From a bacterium UBP10_UBA1149 (lineage in GTDB: Bacteria; Desulfobacterota; Binatia; UBA1149), in contig DBZX01000008.1 of the NCBI GenBank assembly GCA_002311335.1, positions 6,654 to 11,801 on the forward strand: DNA of 5,148 bases, given 5' to 3'. The position numbers and the translations under genes are program-made. Positions 1 to 5,148 of this stretch are shown here, in pieces. Below the pieces are notes generated by a model that had not been told where the DNA came from, made no database searches, and saw only the letters and a program-made list of their open reading frames with translations. Position 1 is the first letter of the stretch. Each line of letters begins with the position of its first letter.

Positions 1-1
1 C

Positions 2-481
2 CCCGATCGTGCCACCGCCGTGGAACGCGGCAAGGAACACTTCGAGTTCTTCGGCTTCGCGCTCAACTCGCTCGTGGCCAGCGACACGGTGCCCGGCCGC
101 ACCCGCTTGTGGGAACGTTACCAGGAACACCGAGCCTCGCAGATACAAACCGGTATCGAGGCGGGCCCGGGCATCGGTACCCCGGACGACATCAGGCAAC
201 AGCTCCGCGACTTTGAACAAGCAGGCGTAGACCAGGTCATCTTCATGCAGCAGTGCGGTCGCGCGCGCCACGAACATATCTGCGAGTCGATTGAACGCTT
301 CGCCACCGAGGTGTTGCCCGAGTTTGCCGAACGCGAGCAGCAGGGCGCAGCCGCGCGGGCCGAGCGCCTCGCCCCCGCAGTAGAGGCAGCGCTGGCGCGC
401 AAAGAGAAAATGCCCGAGCTCGCCGACGACGAAATCCCCGTGGTCCGAGCGTCGGTCAAGCGGGCCCAGGTAAACAACTAG
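2..481 (+). CDS. LLM-class (luciferase-like) flavin-dependent oxidoreductase, C-terminal part
   Basis: The frame is open from the first complete codon at position 2, so the 5' end lies outside the window; 159 codons are visible before the TAG at 479-481. The segment GTPDDIRQQLRDFEQAGVDQ, followed by VIFMQQCGRARHEHICESIE and then VLPEF, is typical of the last strand and helices of bacterial luciferase-like TIM barrels. Family members use FMN or F420 for monooxygenation or hydride transfer; the substrate cannot be told from this end of the protein. After LPEF there is a tail of roughly 55 residues rich in Ala, Arg and Glu, probably helical, which I recall in some members of this subfamily. The GTG at 20 is an internal codon, not a start. 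The gene converges on the heme-protein gene. The family call is firm; cofactor and reaction are open. Confidence 0.85.
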   Translation, partial: PDRATAVERGKEHFEFFGFALNSLVASDTVPGRTRLWERYQEHRASQIQTGIEAGPGIGTPDDIRQQLRDFEQAGVDQVIFMQQCGRARHEHICESIERFATEVLPEFAEREQQGAAARAERLAPAVEAALARKEKMPELADDEIPVVRASVKRAQVNN

Positions 482-629
482 GAGCCCGGGCCCCTTCTGA
501 AAAAAACGGCGGCCGCGCTCCCCGGGGAAAGAGAGAACGACCACCGCCTGGCCTCACCGCGCTCGGGGCACCCCCTCGCGATCAGTCCCACGCGCGACCA
601 GTGTCACGCGCTGCCACACCGAGCCGGGC
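482..629. other. Convergent intergenic region, possible weak terminator
   Basis: This 148-bp gap separates two genes that end toward each other. It contains two perfect 8-bp palindromes, GCGGCCGC (509-516) and CCCCGGGG (520-527), and a run of seven A (500-506). Read on the minus strand, the GC-rich palindromes are followed by seven T, which resembles an intrinsic terminator for the heme-protein gene ending at 630. However, I could not draw a stem longer than about 3 bp with a proper loop directly before the T run. No small gene is evident. Confidence 0.35.
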
Positions 630-2273
630 TCAGTGCACCCTGCGAGGTCCACCTATAGTGAGCAACGACCTGCCCTCATACAGCCTCGCGTCGAGTGCTC
701 CCACGTCGGCGGGATCGACCAGCAGTCGTCCCCACGCATCGGGCTCGACCAGCATCCAGCCCTGCCCGCTGCCCGGCGGCGCCATGCTCGCGCCATTGCC
801 CGGGCCGCTTCCAGCGGCCAGCGACACGCAAGGCGAGCAGGGCGGGTTCGACAGAAAATCCTCGAGCAGACTTTCACGCGCCGGTATGAAGAAGTCGTCC
901 AGGGCCAGCGATGTCTGCCAATGCTGGGTGCCGTTGATGGTGACAGTGATCCCCTCCGACACGTGCACGAAGCCCAGCGACGGTGGCCATGTCAGCCCGC
1001 CTCCAAGGTTGGCCGACTGTCCGAAGTTGTTGAGCTGGTGACAACCGGCGCAGGACTGGGTCTGCGCCCGCTTGACCACCTCGCCTGGTGTCAGGCTGCT
1101 TCCGAGCAGGTTGAGTCCCGCCTGCATGGCGTTGCCCAGCGCACCGCTGCCCTGGTTGAAGTGAAACTCGTAGTTGTTTTCCGAGCCCTGCGAGTTGCTC
1201 TGTCCCGCGTTGAACATGTCAGGCACCTGGTATGAAAACCCCAGCAGGTCGTTGACCACGAGGTCCGGCAACTGGGTGAGCAAGTGCGATTGGAACGGGT
1301 TCGCCCGCGGCAACGTGGACGTGTCGTCAAACAACTCACCGAAGGGGTTGGTCTTGTCGGTGACGGGCACGAACTGCACCTGGCAGGGGCCCGAGGGTGA
1401 AGTGCAAAGCTCCACCAGCTTGAACTCCCTCAGCTGCCACGGCACCGGGCCGGGCGTGTTGAGAAACTGGTTGGTGCGCACCTGGCCGGCGCCGGGTCCG
1501 AAGTTGGCGCGCTGTATCACCGGCTCTATGCCGAGGCTGGGTATTCCGCTGAAGTAGAAACGCCTGAGCAGGCGGCCCCTGCGCTTGGCACTGTTAACGT
1601 CGGTGAGCTTGCCCCAGAACTTGGCCACGTTGCGACAGCCCTCCACCCCGCATTCCGGGTTCGGGTTGGGTAGCACTGCTTCGAAGATGACCAGGTTACG
1701 CTGGGTCGGGTTCGTCGCACCGGAGTCGCGCGCAAAAATTACGCGGTACTCGCCGCAGTTGGCACCGTCGGTCGGCGCGAGATCAAAACGATTTACCAAC
1801 GCGATGGGCTTGTAGTAAGACGCCAGCCCCGGATCGAAGGGGTTGTTGTTAACCTCGTCGCCTTCGGGCCGCGGACACTCGATCGGAAAACCGTTGATGG
1901 CCGGGTTGCCCGACGCGTCGATGATGTCGTCGCAGTTCAATCCCACCCCCAGTCCCGGGGCTACGTTCTGCGTGTCCCACCACTGCTTCCACAGCGCCTT
2001 CGCTCCGAGCGCCGGCGTGATGCTGGGAGCCGCCAGGCGGCCGAGCACGTCTTCAAGCTCAAACTTCTTGAGCACGTTGAGCTCGGTTACGAACACCGAG
2101 CGCCTCGGGTCCACGTCGATGAGCGGTACCGGACACACTGCGTTGTTGGGCGGCATCGGCGCAGGCGCAATCCCTATCTGCGCGCTCGCGTTACCTGCCA
2201 GCAGCACGATGGCCGCGGCGGCCAGCCAGGCCACCAGGACCGCTTTCTGCTCAATGGTTTTTACTGTTGTCAT
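630..2273 (-). CDS. Secreted protein with one c-type heme site (CAGCH), function unknown
   Basis: This 547-residue protein has a clear Sec signal peptide: K5, K10, a hydrophobic core at about 11-26, and a GNASA/Q cleavage site after A31. A single c-type heme motif, CAGCH, lies at residues 408-412 (1038-1052). The mature part has twelve cysteines (47, 114, 133, 173, 208, 213, 290, 297, 408, 411, 479, 482). Two would bind heme, leaving up to five disulfides, which fits an oxidising periplasm. CSPC at 479-482 is not followed by His, so it is no second heme site. The block NRFDLAPTDGANCGEYRVIF (161-180) is the most family-like part and recalls large uncharacterised exported proteins of myxobacteria. 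M497 or M507 could be the distal heme ligand. No catalytic motif was recognised, so it may be an electron-transfer domain on a larger secreted enzyme or sensor. The ATG start is supported by AAGGAGG 10 nt upstream and by the signal peptide. The gene has its own promoter. Confidence 0.85.
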   Translation of the reverse strand: MTTVKTIEQKAVLVAWLAAAAIVLLAGNASAQIGIAPAPMPPNNAVCPVPLIDVDPRRSVFVTELNVLKKFELEDVLGRLAAPSITPALGAKALWKQWWDTQNVAPGLGVGLNCDDIIDASGNPAINGFPIECPRPEGDEVNNNPFDPGLASYYKPIALVNRFDLAPTDGANCGEYRVIFARDSGATNPTQRNLVIFEAVLPNPNPECGVEGCRNVAKFWGKLTDVNSAKRRGRLLRRFYFSGIPSLGIEPVIQRANFGPGAGQVRTNQFLNTPGPVPWQLREFKLVELCTSPSGPCQVQFVPVTDKTNPFGELFDDTSTLPRANPFQSHLLTQLPDLVVNDLLGFSYQVPDMFNAGQSNSQGSENNYEFHFNQGSGALGNAMQAGLNLLGSSLTPGEVVKRAQTQSCAGCHQLNNFGQSANLGGGLTWPPSLGFVHVSEGITVTINGTQHWQTSLALDDFFIPARESLLEDFLSNPPCSPCVSLAAGSGPGNGASMAPPGSGQGWMLVEPDAWGRLLVDPADVGALDARLYEGRSLLTIGGPRRVH

Positions 2274-2283
2274 TTTCTTCTTG

Positions 2284-2290
2284 CCTCCTT
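2284..2290 (-). promoter_or_regulatory. Strong ribosome binding site of the heme-protein gene
   Basis: On the minus strand AAGGAGG lies 10 nt before the ATG at 2273. This is a near-perfect Shine-Dalgarno sequence with slightly long spacing. It fixes the start so that the signal peptide is at the N-terminus, and suggests high translation. Confidence 0.8.
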
Positions 2291-2360
2291 TCTCGGTACC
2301 GGCCCGATTATTTTTGCCCCGCCAGCCTCGCGGCTCGTAAGGGCATCCCCGGCTCCTCTA

Positions 2361-2380
2361 TTTGGGATAATATTCCCAAA
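2361..2380. promoter_or_regulatory. 20-bp palindrome over the -10 box, candidate operator
   Basis: The arms TTTGGGA (2361-2367) and TCCCAAA (2374-2380) are perfect inverted repeats around a 6-bp AT-only centre. The -10 hexamer lies across the centre, so a dimeric repressor bound here would block RNA polymerase. Size and symmetry suit a TetR-, MarR- or GntR-type dimer, but no regulator gene is present in the window, so the binding protein is unknown. As RNA it would form at best a 7-bp stem, and it lies at or upstream of the likely start site, which favours a DNA site. Confidence 0.55.
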
Positions 2381-2396
2381 GTAAGGCTGGTGTCAA
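2367..2396 (-). promoter_or_regulatory. Sigma70-type promoter of the heme-protein gene
   Basis: On the minus strand TTGACA (2391-2396) is a perfect -35 box. It is followed after 18 bp by TATTAT (2367-2372), a 5-of-6 match to the -10 consensus. Transcription would start near 2360, giving a leader of about 85 nt before the ATG at 2273. The promoter sits in the 270-bp gap behind the dehydrogenase gene, so the heme-protein gene is probably its own transcription unit although both genes point the same way. Confidence 0.7.
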
Positions 2397-2519
2397 GAGC
2401 TACCCATCCCCCGATCGGGTAAAAATCGAGGTCAGGCCGGTGTTTTTTCGGATTGGCGCCAGGTTCAGGGGCGAATATAGCGGTGTTTGGGTGTTCCTGG
2501 CCTGGTTTGAGGATTTATT

Positions 2520-2534
2520 CCGGCAATATGCCGG
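2520..2534 (-). terminator. Hairpin just after the dehydrogenase gene
   Basis: The arms CCGGCA and TGCCGG form a perfect 6-bp stem with a 3-nt loop, starting about 10 nt past the stop codon of the minus-strand dehydrogenase gene. The sequence that follows on the minus strand (GAATAAATCC) is AT-rich but has no U run, so it is not a standard intrinsic terminator. It could stabilise the mRNA 3' end or help termination. Confidence 0.35.
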
Positions 2535-2543
2535 GAGATGGGC

Positions 2544-3401
2544 TCAGGCGGGGTCGATGACCCCGTAGACCCGGCGCATGAGCCGTTGGCAGCGCTCGGT
2601 ACCGGGCAACTCCACGCCATTTTGCGCGGCGTATTCCAGGGTGAGGGCGAGGTCTTTTTCGGCCAGCCCGGCAAAGCCCGCCAGCATCGTCTGCAGGCCG
2701 GCGTCCTCGCGGGCGGCGGCGGGCAACTTGTGCAGGGCGAGAAAGGACTGCATCTGCTCGGTCAGGTTGCCGTTGCTTATGAGCACACGCTCGAGCGTGT
2801 CAGGGTCGAGCCCGGAACCCGCGGCCAGCAACCGCGACTCGAAGGCCGCCAGGAACTCAAGGTAGGTGACCAGGTTGTTGCACAACTTGGTTGCGGCGGC
2901 CGAGCCGACCGGGCCGGTGGCGAGAACACTGGCGCTGAACGCGTCGAGGTAGGGGCGCGCCCGATCGAGCGCTGGCTGGTCGCCCGCGACCATGCTGGTG
3001 AGCGTACCCTGCTCGGCGCCCGATGCGCCGCCGGTTATGCAGGCGTCTATGAGTAACACCCCCTGCTGCTCGGCCAGGACGGCAAGCTCGCGCACGGTGT
3101 CGGGCAGCACCGTGCTGTGCACGGCTATCATGTCGCCCTCCGAGGCGCCCGCCAGCAGGCCGTCATCGCCGGTCACCACGGCGCGCAGCTGCTCGTCGTC
3201 GCGCACGCAGACGCCGGTAACATCGGCAGCCGCGGCCAACTCTCGGGCGGCAATAGCAGCGTGGGCGCCCAGATCGACGAGCGCCGCCACCGCCGAAGCG
3301 TCGACATCGTACACCGTCGTGTGCATGCCTGCAGCCACCAAGCGCGCCGCCATGGGCCGGCCTATATTACCCAGTCCAACGAAACCCACTCGCAACTTCA
3401 T
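2544..3401 (-). CDS. 3-hydroxyisobutyrate dehydrogenase-family NAD(P)-dependent oxidoreductase
   Basis: This cytosolic enzyme of 285 residues, the usual family length, belongs to the beta-hydroxyacid dehydrogenases, which oxidise 3-hydroxy acids or reduce the matching semialdehydes. The N-terminal Rossmann motif GFVGLGNIG has its glycines at 9, 11 and 14. Asp33 at the end of the second strand (VYDVD) suggests NAD rather than NADP. The substrate loop is present at 119-125 as DACITGG, and HST at 95-97 matches the family substrate and cofactor contact. GPVGSAAATKLCNN (163-176) carries the catalytic Lys172 and Asn176; a second conserved KD pair is K249-D250 in the all-helical C-terminal domain. 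The common DAPVSGG loop is altered to Cys121 and Thr123, so the substrate may differ from 3-hydroxyisobutyrate. The start ATG has only a weak GGGTGG-like ribosome site. The gene is transcribed away from the P450 operon and may share its control region. Family is certain; substrate is not. Confidence 0.88.
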   Translation of the reverse strand: MKLRVGFVGLGNIGRPMAARLVAAGMHTTVYDVDASAVAALVDLGAHAAIAARELAAAADVTGVCVRDDEQLRAVVTGDDGLLAGASEGDMIAVHSTVLPDTVRELAVLAEQQGVLLIDACITGGASGAEQGTLTSMVAGDQPALDRARPYLDAFSASVLATGPVGSAAATKLCNNLVTYLEFLAAFESRLLAAGSGLDPDTLERVLISNGNLTEQMQSFLALHKLPAAAREDAGLQTMLAGFAGLAEKDLALTLEYAAQNGVELPGTERCQRLMRRVYGVIDPA

Positions 3402-3436
3402 GACGCCACCCTAGCCCAAAGGAGTACTCGTACCTA

Positions 3437-3462
3437 TTGACACAAAAGTCCCGGCACTTTTG
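3437..3462 (+). promoter_or_regulatory. TTGACA box next to a 20-bp near-perfect palindrome (candidate operator)
   Basis: TTGACA (3437-3442) is a perfect -35 hexamer pointing toward the P450 operon. Directly after it come CAAAAGT (3443-3449) and ACTTTTG (3456-3462), perfect 7-bp inverted arms around CCCGGC. Counting the centre, 18 of 20 positions are symmetric. At the expected spacing (3460-3465) the sequence is TTGCCC, which is no -10 box, so either the promoter is weak and needs activation or the hexamer is chance. I found no convincing promoter for the dehydrogenase gene on the minus strand. The palindrome's central position in the 120-bp divergent gap suits control of both directions. Confidence 0.5.
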
Positions 3463-3471
3463 CCCCCAAAG

Positions 3472-3505
3472 GCTCCTGCCCCCTTCTGTTATCGGGGCAA
3501 GGAGC
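3472..3505 (+). promoter_or_regulatory. Leader hairpin covering the Shine-Dalgarno of the P450 operon
   Basis: The left arm GCTCCTGCCCC (3472-3482) pairs with GGGGCAAGGAGC (3494-3505) in 11 base pairs with one bulged A (3499 or 3500) and an 11-nt loop. The right arm contains AAGGAG (3499-3504), the only good Shine-Dalgarno match before the P450 gene, so in RNA the ribosome site would be buried. The site is 17 nt from the ATG, which is unusually far. If TTGACA at 3437 is a real -35 box, transcription would start near 3472, at the foot of this hairpin. It could instead be a DNA inverted repeat bound by a regulator. No T run follows, so it is not an intrinsic terminator. Confidence 0.5.
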
Positions 3506-3521
3506 GTAGGCTTCGCTGGTC

Positions 3522-4748
3522 ATGGGTAGCGCGTCGACAAAAGGGCCACCTCGGCTGCCGACGCAGGCAGAAGGGGCGGTGGTGTATAACCCCTACGCCT
3601 ACCAGGTGCACGAGGATCCCTACCCCGTGTACGAGCGCCTGCGAGAAGAGGCCCCGCTGTACCACAACGAGGAGCTGGGTTTCTGGGCGCTGTCACGGCA
3701 CGCCGACGTGTTCGCGGGTTTTCGCAACACCGAAGACCTGTCCAATCGCCGCGGTGTGTCGTTGGACGCGACCATGACCGAGAACGCAGAGAACACCATG
3801 TCGTTCCTGGCCATGGATCCACCACGCCACACGCGCATGCGCGCGCTGGTGTCGCGCGTGTTTACGCCCCGGCGCGTGGCCGCGCTCGAGCCCGGCATAC
3901 GCGAGCTCGCGCGCCACTACATCGAGCGCTTCGACGGCCATCGCTGTGAATTCATATCCGACTTTGCTGGCCGCCTGCCCATGGACGTCGTCAGCCAGAT
4001 GCTGGGGGTCCCCGAGGCCGACCGCGAAACACTACGCAAGTGGGCCGACCTCGTCGTCCACCGCGAAGAAGGCTCTCGCGACATACCGACGGCAGGGCTG
4101 GAAGCCGCGTTGGAAATCGTGGGTTACTTTGAGCAGTCGCTCGCCGACCGCCGCGACAAGCCCGGCGAAGACCTCACCGATGCGCTCCTTACCGCCGAGA
4201 TCGACGGCGACAGCCTGAGCGAACGCGAGATCATCGGATTCCTCTTCCTGATGATAATCGCCGGCAACGAGACCACCACCAAGCTGCTGGCCAACGCGTT
4301 GTACTGGGCCTGGCGCAATCCCGACCAGTTTGAACTCGTGCGCAACGACCCGTCGCTGGTGCCCGCGTGGGTGGAAGAAACACTGCGCTACGATCCCTCG
4401 TCGCAGGCACTAGCACGCACCAGCTCACGCGAGCTCGAGTGGTACGGACAAACCGTGCCCGCCGACTCAATGGTGGTGCTGCTCGTCGGCGCTGCCAACC
4501 GCGACCCGCGGGTGTTTGACCACGCCGACGTCTACGACATACGCCGCGACACGACCGACACCATGGCCTTCGGTCACGGAACGCACTTCTGCCTTGGCGC
4601 ATCGCTGGCCCGGCTCGAGGCCCGCGTGGCGCTCGAAGAACTACTGGTCAGCTTTGCAGGCTACAAGCTCGACCCGGACGGACTCGAACGCGTGCACTCG
4701 GTTAACGTGCGCGGCTTTTCGGCCATGCCGGTGGAATTCGAGAAATGA
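3522..4748 (+). CDS. Cytochrome P450, CYP123-like
   Basis: This soluble bacterial P450 of 408 residues is a full-length class I enzyme that inserts oxygen into a substrate using electrons from a separate ferredoxin and reductase. The I-helix oxygen-activation motif AGNETT is at 247-252, the ExxR motif is E286-R289 (EETLRY), and the heme loop FGHGTHFCLG is at 350-359 with Cys357 as the thiolate ligand. The segments HEDPYPVYERLREEAPLYHN and LPMDVVSQMLGVPEADR, and the stretch around IIAGNETTTKLLANALYWAW, closely match what I recall of mycobacterial CYP123 (Rv0766c); family membership needs an alignment. CYP123 lies near cyp51 in mycobacteria, as here. An in-frame stop at 3507 limits upstream extension. 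ATG 3522 is therefore the best start, although its ribosome site is 17 nt away. GTG at 3579 or 3582 is an alternative that would remove about 20 unconserved residues. The stop overlaps the next start (ATGA). The substrate is unknown; a sterol or lipid is plausible from context. Confidence 0.92.
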   Translation: MGSASTKGPPRLPTQAEGAVVYNPYAYQVHEDPYPVYERLREEAPLYHNEELGFWALSRHADVFAGFRNTEDLSNRRGVSLDATMTENAENTMSFLAMDPPRHTRMRALVSRVFTPRRVAALEPGIRELARHYIERFDGHRCEFISDFAGRLPMDVVSQMLGVPEADRETLRKWADLVVHREEGSRDIPTAGLEAALEIVGYFEQSLADRRDKPGEDLTDALLTAEIDGDSLSEREIIGFLFLMIIAGNETTTKLLANALYWAWRNPDQFELVRNDPSLVPAWVEETLRYDPSSQALARTSSRELEWYGQTVPADSMVVLLVGAANRDPRVFDHADVYDIRRDTTDTMAFGHGTHFCLGASLARLEARVALEELLVSFAGYKLDPDGLERVHSVNVRGFSAMPVEFEK

Positions 4749-5148
4749 GCGACCGCTCCGCCGCCCGCCGGGCCCCGTCCAAGGTCAGCGGCGGGCTGCC
4801 ACTGCTCGGCCACGCCCTTGAATTCGGCCGCAACTCGGTCGCGCTCATGCAGCGCGTGCACCGCGAGTGTGGTGAGCTGGGCGAGTTTCGCCTGCTCAAC
4901 AAGAAGATCGTACTCATGACCGGGCCCGCCGCCCACGAGGCCTTCTGCCGCGCGCCCGACGAACAGCTCAGCCAGAAAGAAGCCTACGAAATCATGACGC
5001 CGGTGTTCGGGCCGGGCGTGGTCTTTGACGCCCCGCTAGATCGCCTGCGCGAGCAACTCGGCTTTCTCATGCCCGCGCTTCGCGACCGCAACATGCGCAG
5101 CTACACCTCGGTGTTTGTCGAGGAAGTGAACGGCATGATGTACGGCGG
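4745..5148 (+). CDS. cyp51: CYP51 (sterol 14alpha-demethylase-like P450), N-terminal part
   Basis: The gene starts at the ATG that overlaps the P450 stop (ATGA at 4745-4748) and runs off the right edge after 134 codons. It should be translated by coupling to the upstream P450, since only a weak GAG-type ribosome site is present. VSGGLPLLGHALEFGRN (14-30), LMQRVHRECGELGEF (34-48) and the B-C loop AYEIMTPVFGPGVVFDAP (80-97) are hallmarks of CYP51, the enzyme that removes the 14alpha-methyl group of lanosterol-type sterols in three oxygenation steps. Tyr81, Phe88 and Asp95 correspond, by recalled alignment, to M. tuberculosis CYP51 Tyr76, Phe83 and Asp90. Ile83 replaces Phe78. There is no N-terminal membrane anchor, so the protein is soluble like other bacterial CYP51s. 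The I-helix, ExxR and heme cysteine lie outside the window and cannot be checked, so a true CYP51 activity is inferred from the N-terminal third only. Confidence 0.85.
   Translation, partial: MSDRSAARRAPSKVSGGLPLLGHALEFGRNSVALMQRVHRECGELGEFRLLNKKIVLMTGPAAHEAFCRAPDEQLSQKEAYEIMTPVFGPGVVFDAPLDRLREQLGFLMPALRDRNMRSYTSVFVEEVNGMMYG

Noticed and set aside
481..506. GGAGCCCGGGCCCC followed by an A run as a plus-strand terminator of the flavin oxidoreductase gene
   Set aside because: The best stem is about 5 bp with a mismatch, and A rather than T follows on the plus strand.
828..839. CSPC (residues 479-482) as a second heme or metal site in the secreted protein
   Set aside because: It is not followed by His, so it is not a c-type heme site; a disulfide is more likely.
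1843..2340. A 165-residue plus-strand ORF opposite the start of the heme-protein gene
   Set aside because: It lies antisense to a gene with a signal peptide, heme motif and strong ribosome site, has a low-complexity Ser/Ala-rich product, and is expected as a shadow in GC-rich DNA.
2441..2450. T-run TTTTTT at 2443-2448 as a plus-strand terminator
   Set aside because: No plausible stem-loop lies directly before it, and no plus-strand gene ends nearby.
2538..3056. Plus-strand ORFs of 95-172 residues opposite the dehydrogenase gene
   Set aside because: They are antisense to a gene with every family motif intact and show no recognisable domain.
3402..3521. A promoter for the dehydrogenase gene on the minus strand
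   Set aside because: No pair of -35 and -10 hexamers at acceptable spacing could be found by eye; one may exist in a non-consensus form.
1..5148. tRNA or rRNA genes, CRISPR arrays, insertion sequences or attachment sites
   Set aside because: No repeat-spacer pattern, transposase motif, terminal inverted repeats or tRNA-like cloverleaf was noticed on either strand.

Overview
The window is GC-rich bacterial DNA with long ORFs on both strands. It holds five protein-coding genes, two of them cut by the window edges. The mix suggests an environmental Gram-negative bacterium of the old deltaproteobacterial group (myxobacteria-like or Binatota-like): a luciferase-like flavin oxidoreductase, a large secreted single-heme protein, a 3-hydroxyisobutyrate dehydrogenase-family enzyme, and two soluble cytochromes P450 including a CYP51. 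This placement is inferred from gene content and composition only. Actinobacteria share the P450 pair, but the signal-peptide-bearing c-type heme protein argues somewhat against them.

Layout. Positions 2-481 (+) are the C-terminal part of an LLM-class flavin-dependent oxidoreductase. It converges on a 547-residue exported protein with one CxxCH heme site (630-2273, minus). That gene has a readable sigma70-type promoter at 2367-2396 (TTGACA, 18-bp spacer, TATTAT) with a 20-bp palindrome over its -10 box. Upstream on the same strand lies a 285-residue beta-hydroxyacid dehydrogenase (2544-3401, minus). A 120-bp divergent region (3402-3521) then separates it from a plus-strand P450 operon: a CYP123-like P450 (3522-4748) overlapping by ATGA with the 5' part of a CYP51 gene (4745 to the right edge).

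How the genes may work together. The P450 pair resembles the mycobacterial neighbourhood in which cyp123 lies next to cyp51 (sterol 14alpha-demethylase), suggesting a small sterol or triterpenoid oxidation operon. No ferredoxin or reductase is visible; one could lie beyond the right edge. The divergent promoter region holds a TTGACA hexamer, a 20-bp near-perfect palindrome, and an 11-bp inverted repeat whose right arm covers the only good Shine-Dalgarno sequence of the P450 operon. The region therefore looks regulated. The dehydrogenase may share that control, but a metabolic link to the P450s is not shown.

Most notable are the CYP123-like/CYP51 coupling, the eukaryote-like substrate loop of the CYP51, the hairpin masking the P450 ribosome binding site, and the uncharacterised secreted heme protein with its promoter-operator.
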